A stretch of DNA of 64,000 nt from OLB7 sp966250335 (GTDB lineage Bacteria > Bacteroidota > Ignavibacteria > OLB7): positions 62,001 to 126,000 of the forward strand of contig CBINGZ010000002.1 in assembly GCA_966250335.1 (NCBI GenBank). The letters are read 5' to 3'. This document shows positions 25,284-33,398 of this stretch, in pieces. Below the pieces are notes generated by a model. That model saw only the letters and a program-made list of their open reading frames with translations. It was not told where the DNA came from and ran no database searches. A program made the position numbers and the translations under genes. Each line of letters begins with the position of its first letter. Position 1 is the first letter of the stretch.

Positions 25284-26362
25284 GCGTGTGCCTCCCCGTT
25301 GGTTGTGACGGCGGTCCGGCCCGCCAGATCGAGCGCGACGTCGACGATCATATCCTCCTGTCCCCCCACCATCCGCCTGCGTCCCAGCTCGCGAAGGATA
25401 TCTCGCGGATCGACATTGAAGCGCTTTGCCGCGCGTTCGGTGTGGAGCAGGAAGGAGGAGTAGACCCCGGCGAACCCGAGCATCAGCGCGTTCCCGTCGG
25501 TCTGCACGGGGCGTGTCTGGAGCGGCCTGACGATCCCGTCGGCGGCATCGATCAGGGGATAGAGTTCGACGTCTGTGCGGATCCCCATTCTGTCGGTCAC
25601 GGCGATCAGGACTTCCAGCGGACAGTTTCCGGCGCCGGCCCCCATCCCCGCCAGCGAGGCGTCGATCCGGTCGATACCGGACTCGATGGCGATGATCGAG
25701 TTCGCCACCCCCAGGCCGAGGTTGTTGTGGTTGTGGAAGCCGATCTGGCAGCCGAGCTCGTTCCTGAACGCCGTCACCCGCTCGCGCGTCTCCTCCATCA
25801 GGAGGGCGCCGGCGGAGTCGGTGATGTAGACGCAGTGGGCGCCGTACGACTCCATCAGTTTCGCCTGCTCCACGAGCTGCGCCGTCGGGATCATATGCGC
25901 CATCATCAGGAAGCCGACCACGTCGAACCCGAGCCGGCGCGCCGTCGCGATATGCTGCGCCGCGATATCGGCCTCGGTGCAGTGGGTGGCGATCCTGATG
26001 GTGTCGACACCGGCCTCGCGGGCCATCTCCATATCCTCGATGGTGCCGATGCCGGGGAGGAGAAGCGCCGCAAGACGCGCATGACGCAGCTCCTCGCGAA
26101 CGGCGCGGAGGTAGTCGATCTCGGCGCAGGCGGAGAAGCCGTAGTTGATCGAGTTGCCGTTCAATCCGTCGCCGTGCGATACTTCGATCAGATCGACCTT
26201 CGCCTCGTCCAGCTTCCGCGCCACGGCCCGCATCTGCTCCACCGTGTACTGGTGGGCGATGGCGTGCATGCCGTCGCGGAGGGTGACGTCGTTGACGATG
26301 ATCTTCCGGGAGGATGCATCCTGCCCGGATATTTCAGTGCCTGATTCTTCCATCTGTGACAT
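25280..26362 (-). CDS. 4-hydroxy-2-oxovalerate aldolase
   Basis: The protein has 360 residues. 'NDVTLRDGMHAIAHQYTVEQ' is the HMGL-like signature of DmpG/MhpE. Metal and substrate residues appear in 'GFHNHNNLGLGVANSIIAIE', and 'DASLAGMGAGAGNCPLEVLI' is diagnostic. It cleaves 4-hydroxy-2-oxovalerate to pyruvate and acetaldehyde and normally works as a channelled complex with the acetaldehyde dehydrogenase encoded at 26883. The N-terminal ~18 residues are an extension, and an alternative ATG at 26353 exists. Confidence 0.95.
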   Translation of the reverse strand: MSQMEESGTEISGQDASSRKIIVNDVTLRDGMHAIAHQYTVEQMRAVARKLDEAKVDLIEVSHGDGLNGNSINYGFSACAEIDYLRAVREELRHARLAALLLPGIGTIEDMEMAREAGVDTIRIATHCTEADIAAQHIATARRLGFDVVGFLMMAHMIPTAQLVEQAKLMESYGAHCVYITDSAGALLMEETRERVTAFRNELGCQIGFHNHNNLGLGVANSIIAIESGIDRIDASLAGMGAGAGNCPLEVLIAVTDRMGIRTDVELYPLIDAADGIVRPLQTRPVQTDGNALMLGFAGVYSSFLLHTERAAKRFNVDPRDILRELGRRRMVGGQEDMIVDVALDLAGRTAVTTNGEAHA

Positions 26363-26402
26363 TTGTCCGATTGTAGCTCAAGATGATACGGCGTCCCCCG
26401 CT

Positions 26403-26870
26403 CTACTCCTCGATGTTTCCCGCAGCGGCGAACATATCGTAGACGATCCCCACCGGATGGAACGCCCCCGCACGGAGGTCGTCGATGATGGTCTGAATGA
26501 TGGCGGGGGTGCGAAGCTGAAGTTCCTCGCAATGGCGGACGTCGTCCGGCGCGAACCAGCGCAGCTCCAGGATCTCCGTCCCGTCCACGCGCGGGGTTCC
26601 GCCGACGATCTCCGCGATGAAGTTGAAGCGGACGCAGTGGAACCCGTACTGGCTGATATATCGCAGCACGCGGGTCATGCCGGTGATCGTCACGTCGTAG
26701 CCGGTCTCCTCCCTCACCTCGCGCACCACGGCGGCATCCAGCCCCTCCTCCTCCTCGACCCGACCTCCCGGAAAACTCCATTGACCGTAGCAGAACTCCT
26801 TCCCCTCCTTCACGAGGAGAATCTTCCCATCCCGCATGATCGACGCGCTGACGACTACCGTGGCTTTCAC
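26403..26870 (-). CDS. Nudix hydrolase
   Basis: The protein has 155 residues from a GTG at 26870 (MKATVVVSASIMRDGKILLV). The Nudix box is clear: G-G-R-V-E-E-E then REVREETGYDV, about residues 34-57. A Nudix hydrolase cleaves nucleoside-diphosphate-linked substrates such as NADH, CoA or ADP-ribose. It lies between the aldolase and the acetaldehyde dehydrogenase genes (40 and 12 bases apart), which normally form one complex, so its place in the operon is notable. Trimming of NAD(H) or CoA metabolites would fit the pathway but is only inference. Confidence 0.9.
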   Translation of the reverse strand: MKATVVVSASIMRDGKILLVKEGKEFCYGQWSFPGGRVEEEEGLDAAVVREVREETGYDVTITGMTRVLRYISQYGFHCVRFNFIAEIVGGTPRVDGTEILELRWFAPDDVRHCEELQLRTPAIIQTIIDDLRAGAFHPVGIVYDMFAAAGNIEE

Positions 26871-26882
26871 GCTGCTGCTGCC

Positions 26883-27818
26883 CTAACGATCCGTTGAATG
26901 AGCGACCTGACGGTCGAGATGCATCGCGATACGTTCTCCGACGCGGAGCGCGGCGGAGGTCATGATATCCAGGTTTCCGGCATACTTCGGCAGGTAGTGC
27001 CCCGCCCCCTCCACCTCCAGCAGGCAGGTGACCTTGAGCCCGGTGAACCGCCCGGCGCCGGGCATCGTCACATCGACGTCGTCGTAGATCGGGTCCTTCA
27101 GCAGCCGGTAGCCGGGGACGTATTCCGCCACCTGCGCCACGACCGACCGGATCGACTCCGTGATCGCGTCGCGATCCTTTCCCTCGCAGAAGACGTAGAC
27201 CGTATCGCGCATGATCAGCGGCGGCTCGGCCGGGTTCAGGACGATGATCGCCTTCCCCCTGCGGGCGCCGCCGATCTTCTCGATCCCGCTGGCGGTCGTC
27301 TGCGTGAACTCGTCGATGTTGGCGCGGGTGCCGGGTCCGGCCGATCTGCTGGCGATCGACGCCACGATCTCCGCGTACTCCACCGGCGCCACCCTGCTCA
27401 CCGCCCAGACGATCGGGATCGTCGCCTGTCCGCCGCAGGTCACCATGTTGACGTTCTCCGCGTCGATATGCTCATCCAGGTTCGCGACCGGGACGGTATA
27501 CGGTCCCACGGCCGCGGGGGTGAGATCGACGACCCGCTTGCCGTGCGACTTGAGGATCGCGGCATGATGCAGATGCGCCTTCGCGGAGGTCGCGTCGAAC
27601 ACGATCTCGATCTCGGGAAAGAGAGGATGCTTCACCAGCCCCTCGATCCCCTCGTCGGTGGTCGCCACCCCCATTCCACGGGCCCGGCGGAGTCCGTCCG
27701 ATTCAGGGTCGATGCCGACGAGCACTCCCATCCGGAGCGTCGTCGAGGTCCGGAGGATCTTCACCATGAGATCGGTTCCGATATTTCCCGAACCGATGAT
27801 TGCTGCTGTATGCTTCAT
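26883..27818 (-). CDS. Acetaldehyde dehydrogenase (acetylating)
   Basis: The protein has 311 residues of the DmpF/MhpF family. The NAD-binding start is 'AAIIGSGNIGTDLMVKILRT'. The catalytic Cys lies in 'VNMVTCGGQATIPIVWAVSR' and the later motif is 'GPGTRANIDEFTQTT'. It converts acetaldehyde, CoA and NAD+ to acetyl-CoA, completing the lower meta-cleavage route. It lies 39 bases downstream of the hydratase gene. Partner: the aldolase at 25280-26362. Confidence 0.95.
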   Translation of the reverse strand: MKHTAAIIGSGNIGTDLMVKILRTSTTLRMGVLVGIDPESDGLRRARGMGVATTDEGIEGLVKHPLFPEIEIVFDATSAKAHLHHAAILKSHGKRVVDLTPAAVGPYTVPVANLDEHIDAENVNMVTCGGQATIPIVWAVSRVAPVEYAEIVASIASRSAGPGTRANIDEFTQTTASGIEKIGGARRGKAIIVLNPAEPPLIMRDTVYVFCEGKDRDAITESIRSVVAQVAEYVPGYRLLKDPIYDDVDVTMPGAGRFTGLKVTCLLEVEGAGHYLPKYAGNLDIMTSAALRVGERIAMHLDRQVAHSTDR

Positions 27819-27857
27819 TGACGGAATAGATCTTCTTCGTTACGATACGACTGCCGA

Positions 27858-28649
27858 TCAGAACTCCACGGCGACCTCGGCCAGCCTGCCGATCTGCACG
27901 GTCACCACATCCCCGGCGGCCACCGGCTGCACCGGCCCCAGCGCGCCGGAGAGGATCACCTGCCCCGTGTTCAACTGCGCTCCCAGCTCGCCGAGCTTGT
28001 TGGCAAGCCAGACGACGGCGTTCACCGGGCTCCCGAGACAGGCGGCGCCCGCCCCGGTGGAGGCGACCACGCCGTTCTTCCTGAAGGTCATCCCGATCGT
28101 CTTCAGGTTGACCTCCGTCGGCAGCGCAGGCTGCGAGCCGAGGACGAACATCGCGCTGGAGGCGTTGTCGGCCACGGTGTCCTGGATCTTGATCTTCCAA
28201 TCCCTGATCCGCGAGTCGATGATCTCGATCGAGGGGACGATACACTCGGTGGCCGCCAGGACCTGCGCGGCGGTGATGCCGGGACCGATCAGGCATTTCT
28301 TCAGGATGAACGCGATCTCCCCCTCGGCGCGCGGCTGGAGCAGTTTCGTGATGTCGGCCTTCCCTCCATCGGGAACCGACATATCGTCCAGCAGCCCGCC
28401 GAAATCGGGCTCGTTGACGTTCAGCCACTCCTGCACGGCACGGCTCGTGATCCCCACCTTCCGTCCGACAAGGCGTGCCTTCTTCCCGAAGAGCCCCCGC
28501 TCGTTGATCCTCCGTTCCAGATTGATGCTCTGGATCTCGTAGGCGTCGGTCAGGGTCATGTCGGGACGCTCCTGGGTCAGGGCGTCGCAGGGGACGCCGC
28601 TGAACTGGGCGTTCCAGAGAGTCGCGGCGAGTTCGTTATGAAAAGACAT
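27858..28649 (-). CDS. 2-oxopent-4-enoate hydratase
   Basis: The protein has 263 residues from the ATG at 28649 (MSFHNELAATLW). 'GRKVGITSRAVQEWLNVNEP', 'DFGGLLDDM', 'RAEGEIAFILKK' and 'SIEIIDSRIRDWKIKIQDTV' follow DmpE/MhpD hydratases. It hydrates 2-oxopent-4-enoate to 4-hydroxy-2-oxovalerate, the substrate of the aldolase. It is paralogous to the decarboxylase at 24507-25283; in known systems the two proteins form a complex. A much longer in-frame extension upstream overlaps the RidA gene and is rejected. Confidence 0.9.
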   Translation of the reverse strand: MSFHNELAATLWNAQFSGVPCDALTQERPDMTLTDAYEIQSINLERRINERGLFGKKARLVGRKVGITSRAVQEWLNVNEPDFGGLLDDMSVPDGGKADITKLLQPRAEGEIAFILKKCLIGPGITAAQVLAATECIVPSIEIIDSRIRDWKIKIQDTVADNASSAMFVLGSQPALPTEVNLKTIGMTFRKNGVVASTGAGAACLGSPVNAVVWLANKLGELGAQLNTGQVILSGALGPVQPVAAGDVVTVQIGRLAEVAVEF

Positions 28650-28684
28650 GGTATGACGTTCCGTGCGATATATCGTTCTACAGA

Positions 28685-29113
28685 CTACCGTGCCGCCGCC
28701 ACCGCCTTGATCTCGATCAGGAGATTGGGGTGGGGAAGCTGATGGACGGCGCAGGTCGTTCTGGTCGGGCCGCTCTCCGCGTTGAAGAACTCGTTGTAGA
28801 CCTCGTTCATCCCCGCGTAATCGTTCATGTCGACGAGCATGACGAGCATGTCGACGATGTTCTCCAGGCCGGCGCCGGCGGTTTCCAGGATCGCCCTGAT
28901 GTTCTCGATCACCGCCCGGGTCTGCTCGCGGATGTCGAGCTCGACCGTTCCGTCGGAACGGACGGTTACCCCGGCATGCGTGTTGTCGAAACGTCGCGAC
29001 GAGACGCCGGAGACGTAGATGACGTCGCCGATGCGGCGCGCGTGAGGGTAGTTGGCGAGCGCCCGGGCTCGATCGCCTACCGTGAAACCGGTTCCGTTGG
29101 GGCTTGTGCTCAT
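28685..29113 (-). CDS. RidA-family protein, probable 2-aminomuconate deaminase
   Basis: The protein has 142 residues. The RidA/YjgF/UK114 pattern is clear ('IYVSGVSSRR', 'IREQTRAVIENIRAILETAG', 'NIVDMLVMLVDMNDYAGMNE', 'TRTTCAVHQLPHPNLLIEIK'), with the C-terminal Arg/Cys/Glu region. 2-aminomuconate deaminases of nitrobenzoate and aminophenol degraders (AmnD/NbaF) belong to this family. Its place directly before the hydratase in the cluster supports that reaction (2-aminomuconate to 2-oxo-3-hexenedioate plus ammonia). General RidA enamine deaminase is the alternative. Confidence 0.85.
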   Translation of the reverse strand: MSTSPNGTGFTVGDRARALANYPHARRIGDVIYVSGVSSRRFDNTHAGVTVRSDGTVELDIREQTRAVIENIRAILETAGAGLENIVDMLVMLVDMNDYAGMNEVYNEFFNAESGPTRTTCAVHQLPHPNLLIEIKAVAAAR

Positions 29114-29706
29114 TCGGGTTGAATATGCTGATCGGCCCTGAAGCTAGTGAAAAAAGGGGAAACCTGCTGAAGGAGTTCCCACTCCCGATCGAGCATCGCG
29201 TGGATCGCCACATCCCACCATCTCCCCTTCAGAAAACTCTTCTCCCGCAGGGTCGCCTCCCTTGTGAAGCCGAGACGCTCCACCAGCTTCCCGGCGGCCC
29301 TGTTTTCGGCGATCGAGGAGGTCCAGAGGCGGTGGACCTTCATCTCCCTGAAGGCGAACTCGAGCATGGGGCGGAAGGCTTCGGTGGCGTAGCCTTTTCC
29401 CCATTCGTTCGGATCGAGCTCTCCTCCCATGTCTGCCTCGCGCAGCTCGATGTCGGTGGTGCGGACGCCGCAGCTTCCTATCAGACGGCCGGAGTCGCGG
29501 AGGGTGATGGCGAGCTGGAATTTGAGCCTTGGTTCGGCTTTCCGGTAGTCGAGGAACCAGCCGAGCATCTTGCGGGCGTCGGACTCGGTCTGGGTGTCGG
29601 CGTCGTAGTAGGTGAGGTAGCGAGGATCGTTCTGGAAGGCTAGCAGGGAGCGCCAGTCCTCCTCTGTGAACTCGCGCAGGAGGAGACGAGGGGTTGGGAT
29701 TTCCAT
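29110..29706 (-). CDS. GNAT family N-acetyltransferase (RimJ/RimL-like)
   Basis: The protein has 198 residues from the ATG at 29706. 'TPRLLLREFTEEDWRSLLAF' and 'GRLIGSCGVR' then 'EWGKGYATEAFRPMLEFAF' and 'ENRAAGKLVERLGFTREATL' are the Acetyltransf_3 signature. It is the first gene of the kynurenine cluster and overlaps the RidA gene by four bases (ATGA), so it is co-translated with it. An acetyl-CoA-dependent step is not known in this pathway; detoxification of an amino intermediate is a guess. Longer starts run through a polypyrimidine repeat and are rejected. Confidence 0.88.
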   Translation of the reverse strand: MEIPTPRLLLREFTEEDWRSLLAFQNDPRYLTYYDADTQTESDARKMLGWFLDYRKAEPRLKFQLAITLRDSGRLIGSCGVRTTDIELREADMGGELDPNEWGKGYATEAFRPMLEFAFREMKVHRLWTSSIAENRAAGKLVERLGFTREATLREKSFLKGRWWDVAIHAMLDREWELLQQVSPFFTSFRADQHIQPE

Positions 29707-29724
29707 GAAGATGAAGATAAATAA

Positions 29725-29798
29725 CAGGGAGTCACAGAGGACACAGAGGTAGGAAAGAAAGGAAGAAAGAGAGAGAGGCAGGGAGAGAGGGAAGTGGA
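29725..29798. repeat. Purine-rich tract with a GGACACAGAGG-type dispersed repeat
   Basis: The plus strand is nearly all purine here. It begins with a segment reading CAGGGAGTCACAGAG then GACACAGAGG (29725-29749), i.e. CCTCTGTGTCCTCTGTG on the gene strand. Similar CTCTGTG doublets are scattered in many unrelated bacterial genomes and often get translated into spurious LCVLC peptides. It sits in the leader of the kynurenine cluster. Confidence 0.55.
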
Positions 29799-29864
29799 TG
29801 TACGGACGGTCATGAATGCTGTGGGATAGATATCCCTGCACGATCGGGGCCACCCGATAGTGAA

Positions 29865-29905
29865 CCGGCCGGCCGTTCGGAGATATGCTCAGAACGACCG
29901 GCCGG
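29865..29905 (-). terminator. Long imperfect hairpin after prc
   Basis: Positions 29865-29882 pair with 29888-29905 (two mismatches, 5-base loop), with CCGGCCGG at the base. It starts 27 bases after the prc stop. There is no U-tract, so it is terminator-like rather than a canonical intrinsic terminator. It separates prc from the kynurenine cluster. Confidence 0.5.
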
Positions 29906-29931
29906 CCGGAGACGCATTGGCTGGGAGGATC

Positions 29932-32037
29932 TTACTTCAGATCCTTGGTTCTGGCGAATTCTCCCGCGAAGTCTCCCGTCATGTCGTTCAGGATCGAGAT
30001 CGCTTCGTCCAGGTAGATATCCTTTTTCAACTCCTTGGTGAAGTTCTCGGAGGTCTCCTTCGTCGTTCCGTCGGCAGTGAGCGGACTTATCCCCAGATGC
30101 GCGATCTCCTCGGCGGAGTTCGTGATCGCCTCGCTCTCCTGCTGCAATGCCTCCTGATCCTTCAGCACCGCTTTCCAGTTGAGGCTCTGCTTCGAGTTGG
30201 CGCGGCGGACCTTCAGGTTTTCGACCCGCTGGTTGATCAGCGAGAAGGTCTTGTTCGCCGCGATCCGCTCGTTGCTGCGGCGCAGAATATCGGTCAGCGA
30301 GAACCGCTGGTCGCGCCAGAGCGTGTAGGGAACCGCGTTGATCGTGTCGCCGGCCAGGGAGTAGTCGAGCTCCCGTTCGCCGATCTCGGCGTAGCCGTAC
30401 GAGTCGGGAAGCCGGATATCGGAGGAGACGCCGTTAAGTTGCGTGGAGGCGCCGTTGATCCGATAAAATTTCTGGATCGTCAGTTTCAACGAGCCGAGCG
30501 GCTTGTAGGCGTCGAAATCGCTGTTGACCTGCTCGTCCAGCTCCACGAACTGCTGCACCGTTCCCTTGCCGAAGGAGGTCGGGGTGCCGATCACCACGGC
30601 GCGGTTGTAATCCTGAAGAGCGGCGGAGACGATCTCCGAGGCGGATGCGCTGAACGAGTTGATCAGCACCACCAGTGTGCCGTCGTAGACCACGGCCGCG
30701 TCGTTGTCGTTATGAATCTTCTTCCGTCCCGAACGGTCGCGGACCTGCACGATCGGTCCCTGCTTGATGAAGAGACCGGCCATGTTGACCGCCTCCTCCA
30801 GCGAACCGCCGCCGTTGTTCCGCAGGTCGAGCACCACTCCCTCGACCCCCTGTCCCTTGAGCTGCTCAAGGATCTTCCGGACGTCATTGGCGGCGCGGGG
30901 CCCCCCTTCGTGGCGGAAATCGGTGTAGAACTTCGGCACGTCGATATAGCCGAACTTCTTCTGCGACTTGTCGCTGGTGATCACCGCCCCCTTGGCGTAG
31001 GTCTCCTCCAGGATCACCACGTCACGGACGATCGGGATCACCTTGATCCGTCCGTCGGCCTTCTTGACCGTCAGCCGCACCTCGGTCCCCTTCTTGCCGC
31101 GGATCAGCTTCACCGCCTCGTCGATTGAGACGCCGACCACGTCGACCGGTTCCCCGCTCCCCTGCGCGACCTTCAGGATCGCATCCTCCGGCTCCAGCTC
31201 CTTCTGTTTCCAGGAGGCGCTGCCGGGGACGATCTCCGACACCTTGATGAAGCCGTCATCCTCACGAAGCTGCGCGCCGATCCCTTCCAGCGTGCCGGTG
31301 ATCTCGATATCGAAATTCTCCTTGTCGGCCGGCGGGAAGTATTCCGTGTGCGGGTCATAGACGTTGACGATCGCGTTCAGATACTGCGCCAGGTTGTCGT
31401 CCCGGTCGAGCTTCTGGATCCTGTCGAGATACTTCCGGGTGCTCTCCTTCACCTTCTCGCGCGCCTGGGCCTCCAGATCCGCATGGAAGGTCCCTTTCTC
31501 CTTCTTTTCCGACTCGATCAGCGTCAGATAGCGTTGCAGGGTCTGGTACTTCAGGTTCGCCGCCCAGCGCTCGCGCAGACCGGCATCATCCTTCACGTAG
31601 GCGAGCTTGTCGGCATCGACCGTGATGCTGTCGTTCGTCTCGAAGTTGAACGGCTTGGCCAGGAGCGACGCGTAGAAGCCTTTCACCTCCGTGATCCGCT
31701 TGGCAAGGATCGACGAGGCAGTGTTGAGCAGCTCGAAATCGCCGTCCTGAAAATCGGTCGCCATGTTCGGCCCCAGCTTCGTGATGCGATCCACATCTCC
31801 CTGGGTCAGAAACTGCTTGCCGTAGTCGAGCCGCTCCAGATAGAGCTTGAACGCCTTGACGGAGAGATCCTGATTTATATCAAGAGGCTGATAGTGTCCC
31901 TGGCTCAATATCTCCTGAATCACTTCCTCGATCATCTTTTCCTTGCCGTTCTCTCCGGGATCGCTCGCATGCACGGTGCACGAGACGCCCAGGGCAAGCG
32001 CCCCTGAGAACATCAATCCCGCCCAGATCCTTTTCAT
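29932..32037 (-). CDS. prc: Tail-specific protease Prc (S41 family)
   Basis: The protein has 701 residues from the ATG at 32037, preceded by an AGGGGAAG ribosome-binding site. The N-terminus MKRIWAGLMFSGALALGVSC...HA is a signal peptide. A PDZ domain follows ('FDIEITGTLEGIGAQL' to 'VRLTVKKADGRIKV'). The protease core has 'VVLDLRNNGGGSLEEAVNMA', the catalytic Ser (about 465) in 'NSFSASASEIV', and the Lys (about 491) in 'SFGKGTVQQ', placed as in E. coli Prc. The length is close to E. coli Prc (682). It trims C-termini of periplasmic proteins, including peptidoglycan enzymes and their regulators. Confidence 0.95.
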   Translation of the reverse strand: MKRIWAGLMFSGALALGVSCTVHASDPGENGKEKMIEEVIQEILSQGHYQPLDINQDLSVKAFKLYLERLDYGKQFLTQGDVDRITKLGPNMATDFQDGDFELLNTASSILAKRITEVKGFYASLLAKPFNFETNDSITVDADKLAYVKDDAGLRERWAANLKYQTLQRYLTLIESEKKEKGTFHADLEAQAREKVKESTRKYLDRIQKLDRDDNLAQYLNAIVNVYDPHTEYFPPADKENFDIEITGTLEGIGAQLREDDGFIKVSEIVPGSASWKQKELEPEDAILKVAQGSGEPVDVVGVSIDEAVKLIRGKKGTEVRLTVKKADGRIKVIPIVRDVVILEETYAKGAVITSDKSQKKFGYIDVPKFYTDFRHEGGPRAANDVRKILEQLKGQGVEGVVLDLRNNGGGSLEEAVNMAGLFIKQGPIVQVRDRSGRKKIHNDNDAAVVYDGTLVVLINSFSASASEIVSAALQDYNRAVVIGTPTSFGKGTVQQFVELDEQVNSDFDAYKPLGSLKLTIQKFYRINGASTQLNGVSSDIRLPDSYGYAEIGERELDYSLAGDTINAVPYTLWRDQRFSLTDILRRSNERIAANKTFSLINQRVENLKVRRANSKQSLNWKAVLKDQEALQQESEAITNSAEEIAHLGISPLTADGTTKETSENFTKELKKDIYLDEAISILNDMTGDFAGEFARTKDLK

Positions 32038-32117
32038 GATCTTCCCCTGAAATAGTGGATATAACTGTTGATAGTTCATGCCTGTTTCGTTCGTTCCCCT
32101 CCCCGGTGCGCTCCGCG

Positions 32118-33398
32118 TCAGAACCGACGCTGCGTCGGGGGAGCCTGATGTAACCGCAGAAGGTATGACGCGGAAGCCGCCCCGATTCGTTCCGGGTCGA
32201 GCTCGGCCACCTTTTTCATCGAGGAATCCATCGCCGCCAGCAGCACGGCCTCCTCGATCGCCGTATAGTTCGTCAACCGCCGGGTTGCCGGCTGACGGCG
32301 CGACCCCTTGCGGCGTCCCGCGCGGCTCGCTGCGCCGCTTCTGGAACGCTCGACTGCTGCTCCCCCTTTCTCGATCCTGACTTCTCCCGCCGCCCCTGTC
32401 GACATATCGACGATCCCATCCCTGACATCTGAGATATCCGTTCCGGACGGTTCAGAGGCCGCGACCACCGCGACCGGCTCCGGAGCAACCTGCGGCAGGC
32501 TTGCCACGACCGGAGCCGCCTTTACTTCCCTCGGCATATTCTCTTCGGCCGCGGGAGAGCAGAGCATGGCAAGAAGGAGCACGGCGGGGAGCGCCAGCGA
32601 GTATTTCGCGGCGGCCGAACGGCCCGATCGTGCCTGACGCAGCCTGTCGATCCTGCGCGGAACATGGGTCTGCGTGAAACTGTGGGCCAGATCGAACCCC
32701 GCCTCCTTCAGCGACTGAGCGGCCAGAAGCCTCTGGTAGGCGACGCCGTCCTCCGCGCCCGCGGCCTCATCCGCCAGGAACTCATGGACCTCCTGCAGAT
32801 GACGCCTGTAGAGGCCGACCACCGGGTTCATCCAGCAGAGGACGCCGACGAGCTCGACCAGAAGAATATCGAATGAATGTCGCTGGCGGATATGCGCGAT
32901 CTCATGCCGCAGCACCATCTCCCGCTGCGCCGCCGTCAGGCCCTCTCCTCCATCCCAGAAGAGTCTGCGAAAATAGGAGAACGTGGGGGTTCCGGCGGGG
33001 GTGCGGACGATCGTGTACCCCTCCTGCGTCTTCGCGCGCTCCCGTCCGTCGCCGAAACGGGCGATCGCGACCAGGCGCCGCGTCAGGCGGAAGGCGGTGA
33101 AGAGCGCGCCCGCCGCATAGGCCCAGAGGAGGATGCTCTCCAGCCGATTCTCTCCCCCCCCTTCTCCCGCCGCCGGACCGGAATCGAAGAGAGCCCGGCT
33201 TTCCGGGGGGAAGAGCCCCAGAACTCCCGAAACTCCCGGGATGGTCACCAGGGGAAGCACGAAGGAGAGAAGAAGAGACGCGAGAAGGAAGGATCTATTG
33301 ACCCGGAAGAAGGTCTCCCGCTCCAGCCCGACGCGATAGAGGGCGAAGAGAAGGAGCAGGGAGAGGTTGACGGCGAGAAGGTATCCGGGCTCATTCAT
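32118..33398 (-). CDS. BlaR1/MecR1-like M56 membrane peptidase
   Basis: The protein has 426 residues. Four hydrophobic segments are visible: LLAVNLSLLLLFALYRVG, FLLASLLLSFVLPLVTIPGV, LLWAYAAGALFTAFRL and YSLALPAVLLLAMLCS. The M56 zinc motif is HEIAH at 165-169 with the family context 'RHEIAHIRQRHSFDILL' and 'HEFLADEAA'. The extracytoplasmic C-terminal part has no penicillin-binding sensor fold, so what it senses is unknown. It overlaps the BlaI-type repressor gene by eight bases, the normal pairing. By analogy, signal-triggered proteolysis inactivates the repressor. Confidence 0.9.
   Translation of the reverse strand: MNEPGYLLAVNLSLLLLFALYRVGLERETFFRVNRSFLLASLLLSFVLPLVTIPGVSGVLGLFPPESRALFDSGPAAGEGGGENRLESILLWAYAAGALFTAFRLTRRLVAIARFGDGRERAKTQEGYTIVRTPAGTPTFSYFRRLFWDGGEGLTAAQREMVLRHEIAHIRQRHSFDILLVELVGVLCWMNPVVGLYRRHLQEVHEFLADEAAGAEDGVAYQRLLAAQSLKEAGFDLAHSFTQTHVPRRIDRLRQARSGRSAAAKYSLALPAVLLLAMLCSPAAEENMPREVKAAPVVASLPQVAPEPVAVVAASEPSGTDISDVRDGIVDMSTGAAGEVRIEKGGAAVERSRSGAASRAGRRKGSRRQPATRRLTNYTAIEEAVLLAAMDSSMKKVAELDPERIGAASASYLLRLHQAPPTQRRF

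Noticed and set aside
28650..29213. Extension of the hydratase frame to about 450 codons
   Set aside because: The extra part is an off-frame reading of the RidA gene, and the ATG at 28649 gives the normal family length.
29707..29853. Longer GNAT start with a hydrophobic, Leu/Ser/Phe-rich N-terminus
   Set aside because: The extra peptide is the translation of a polypyrimidine repeat, not a real signal or membrane segment.
31920..32037. Lipobox in the Prc signal region (GVSC)
   Set aside because: Position -3 is Gly and the flanks do not match the lipobox consensus; a signal peptidase I site after HA is more likely.
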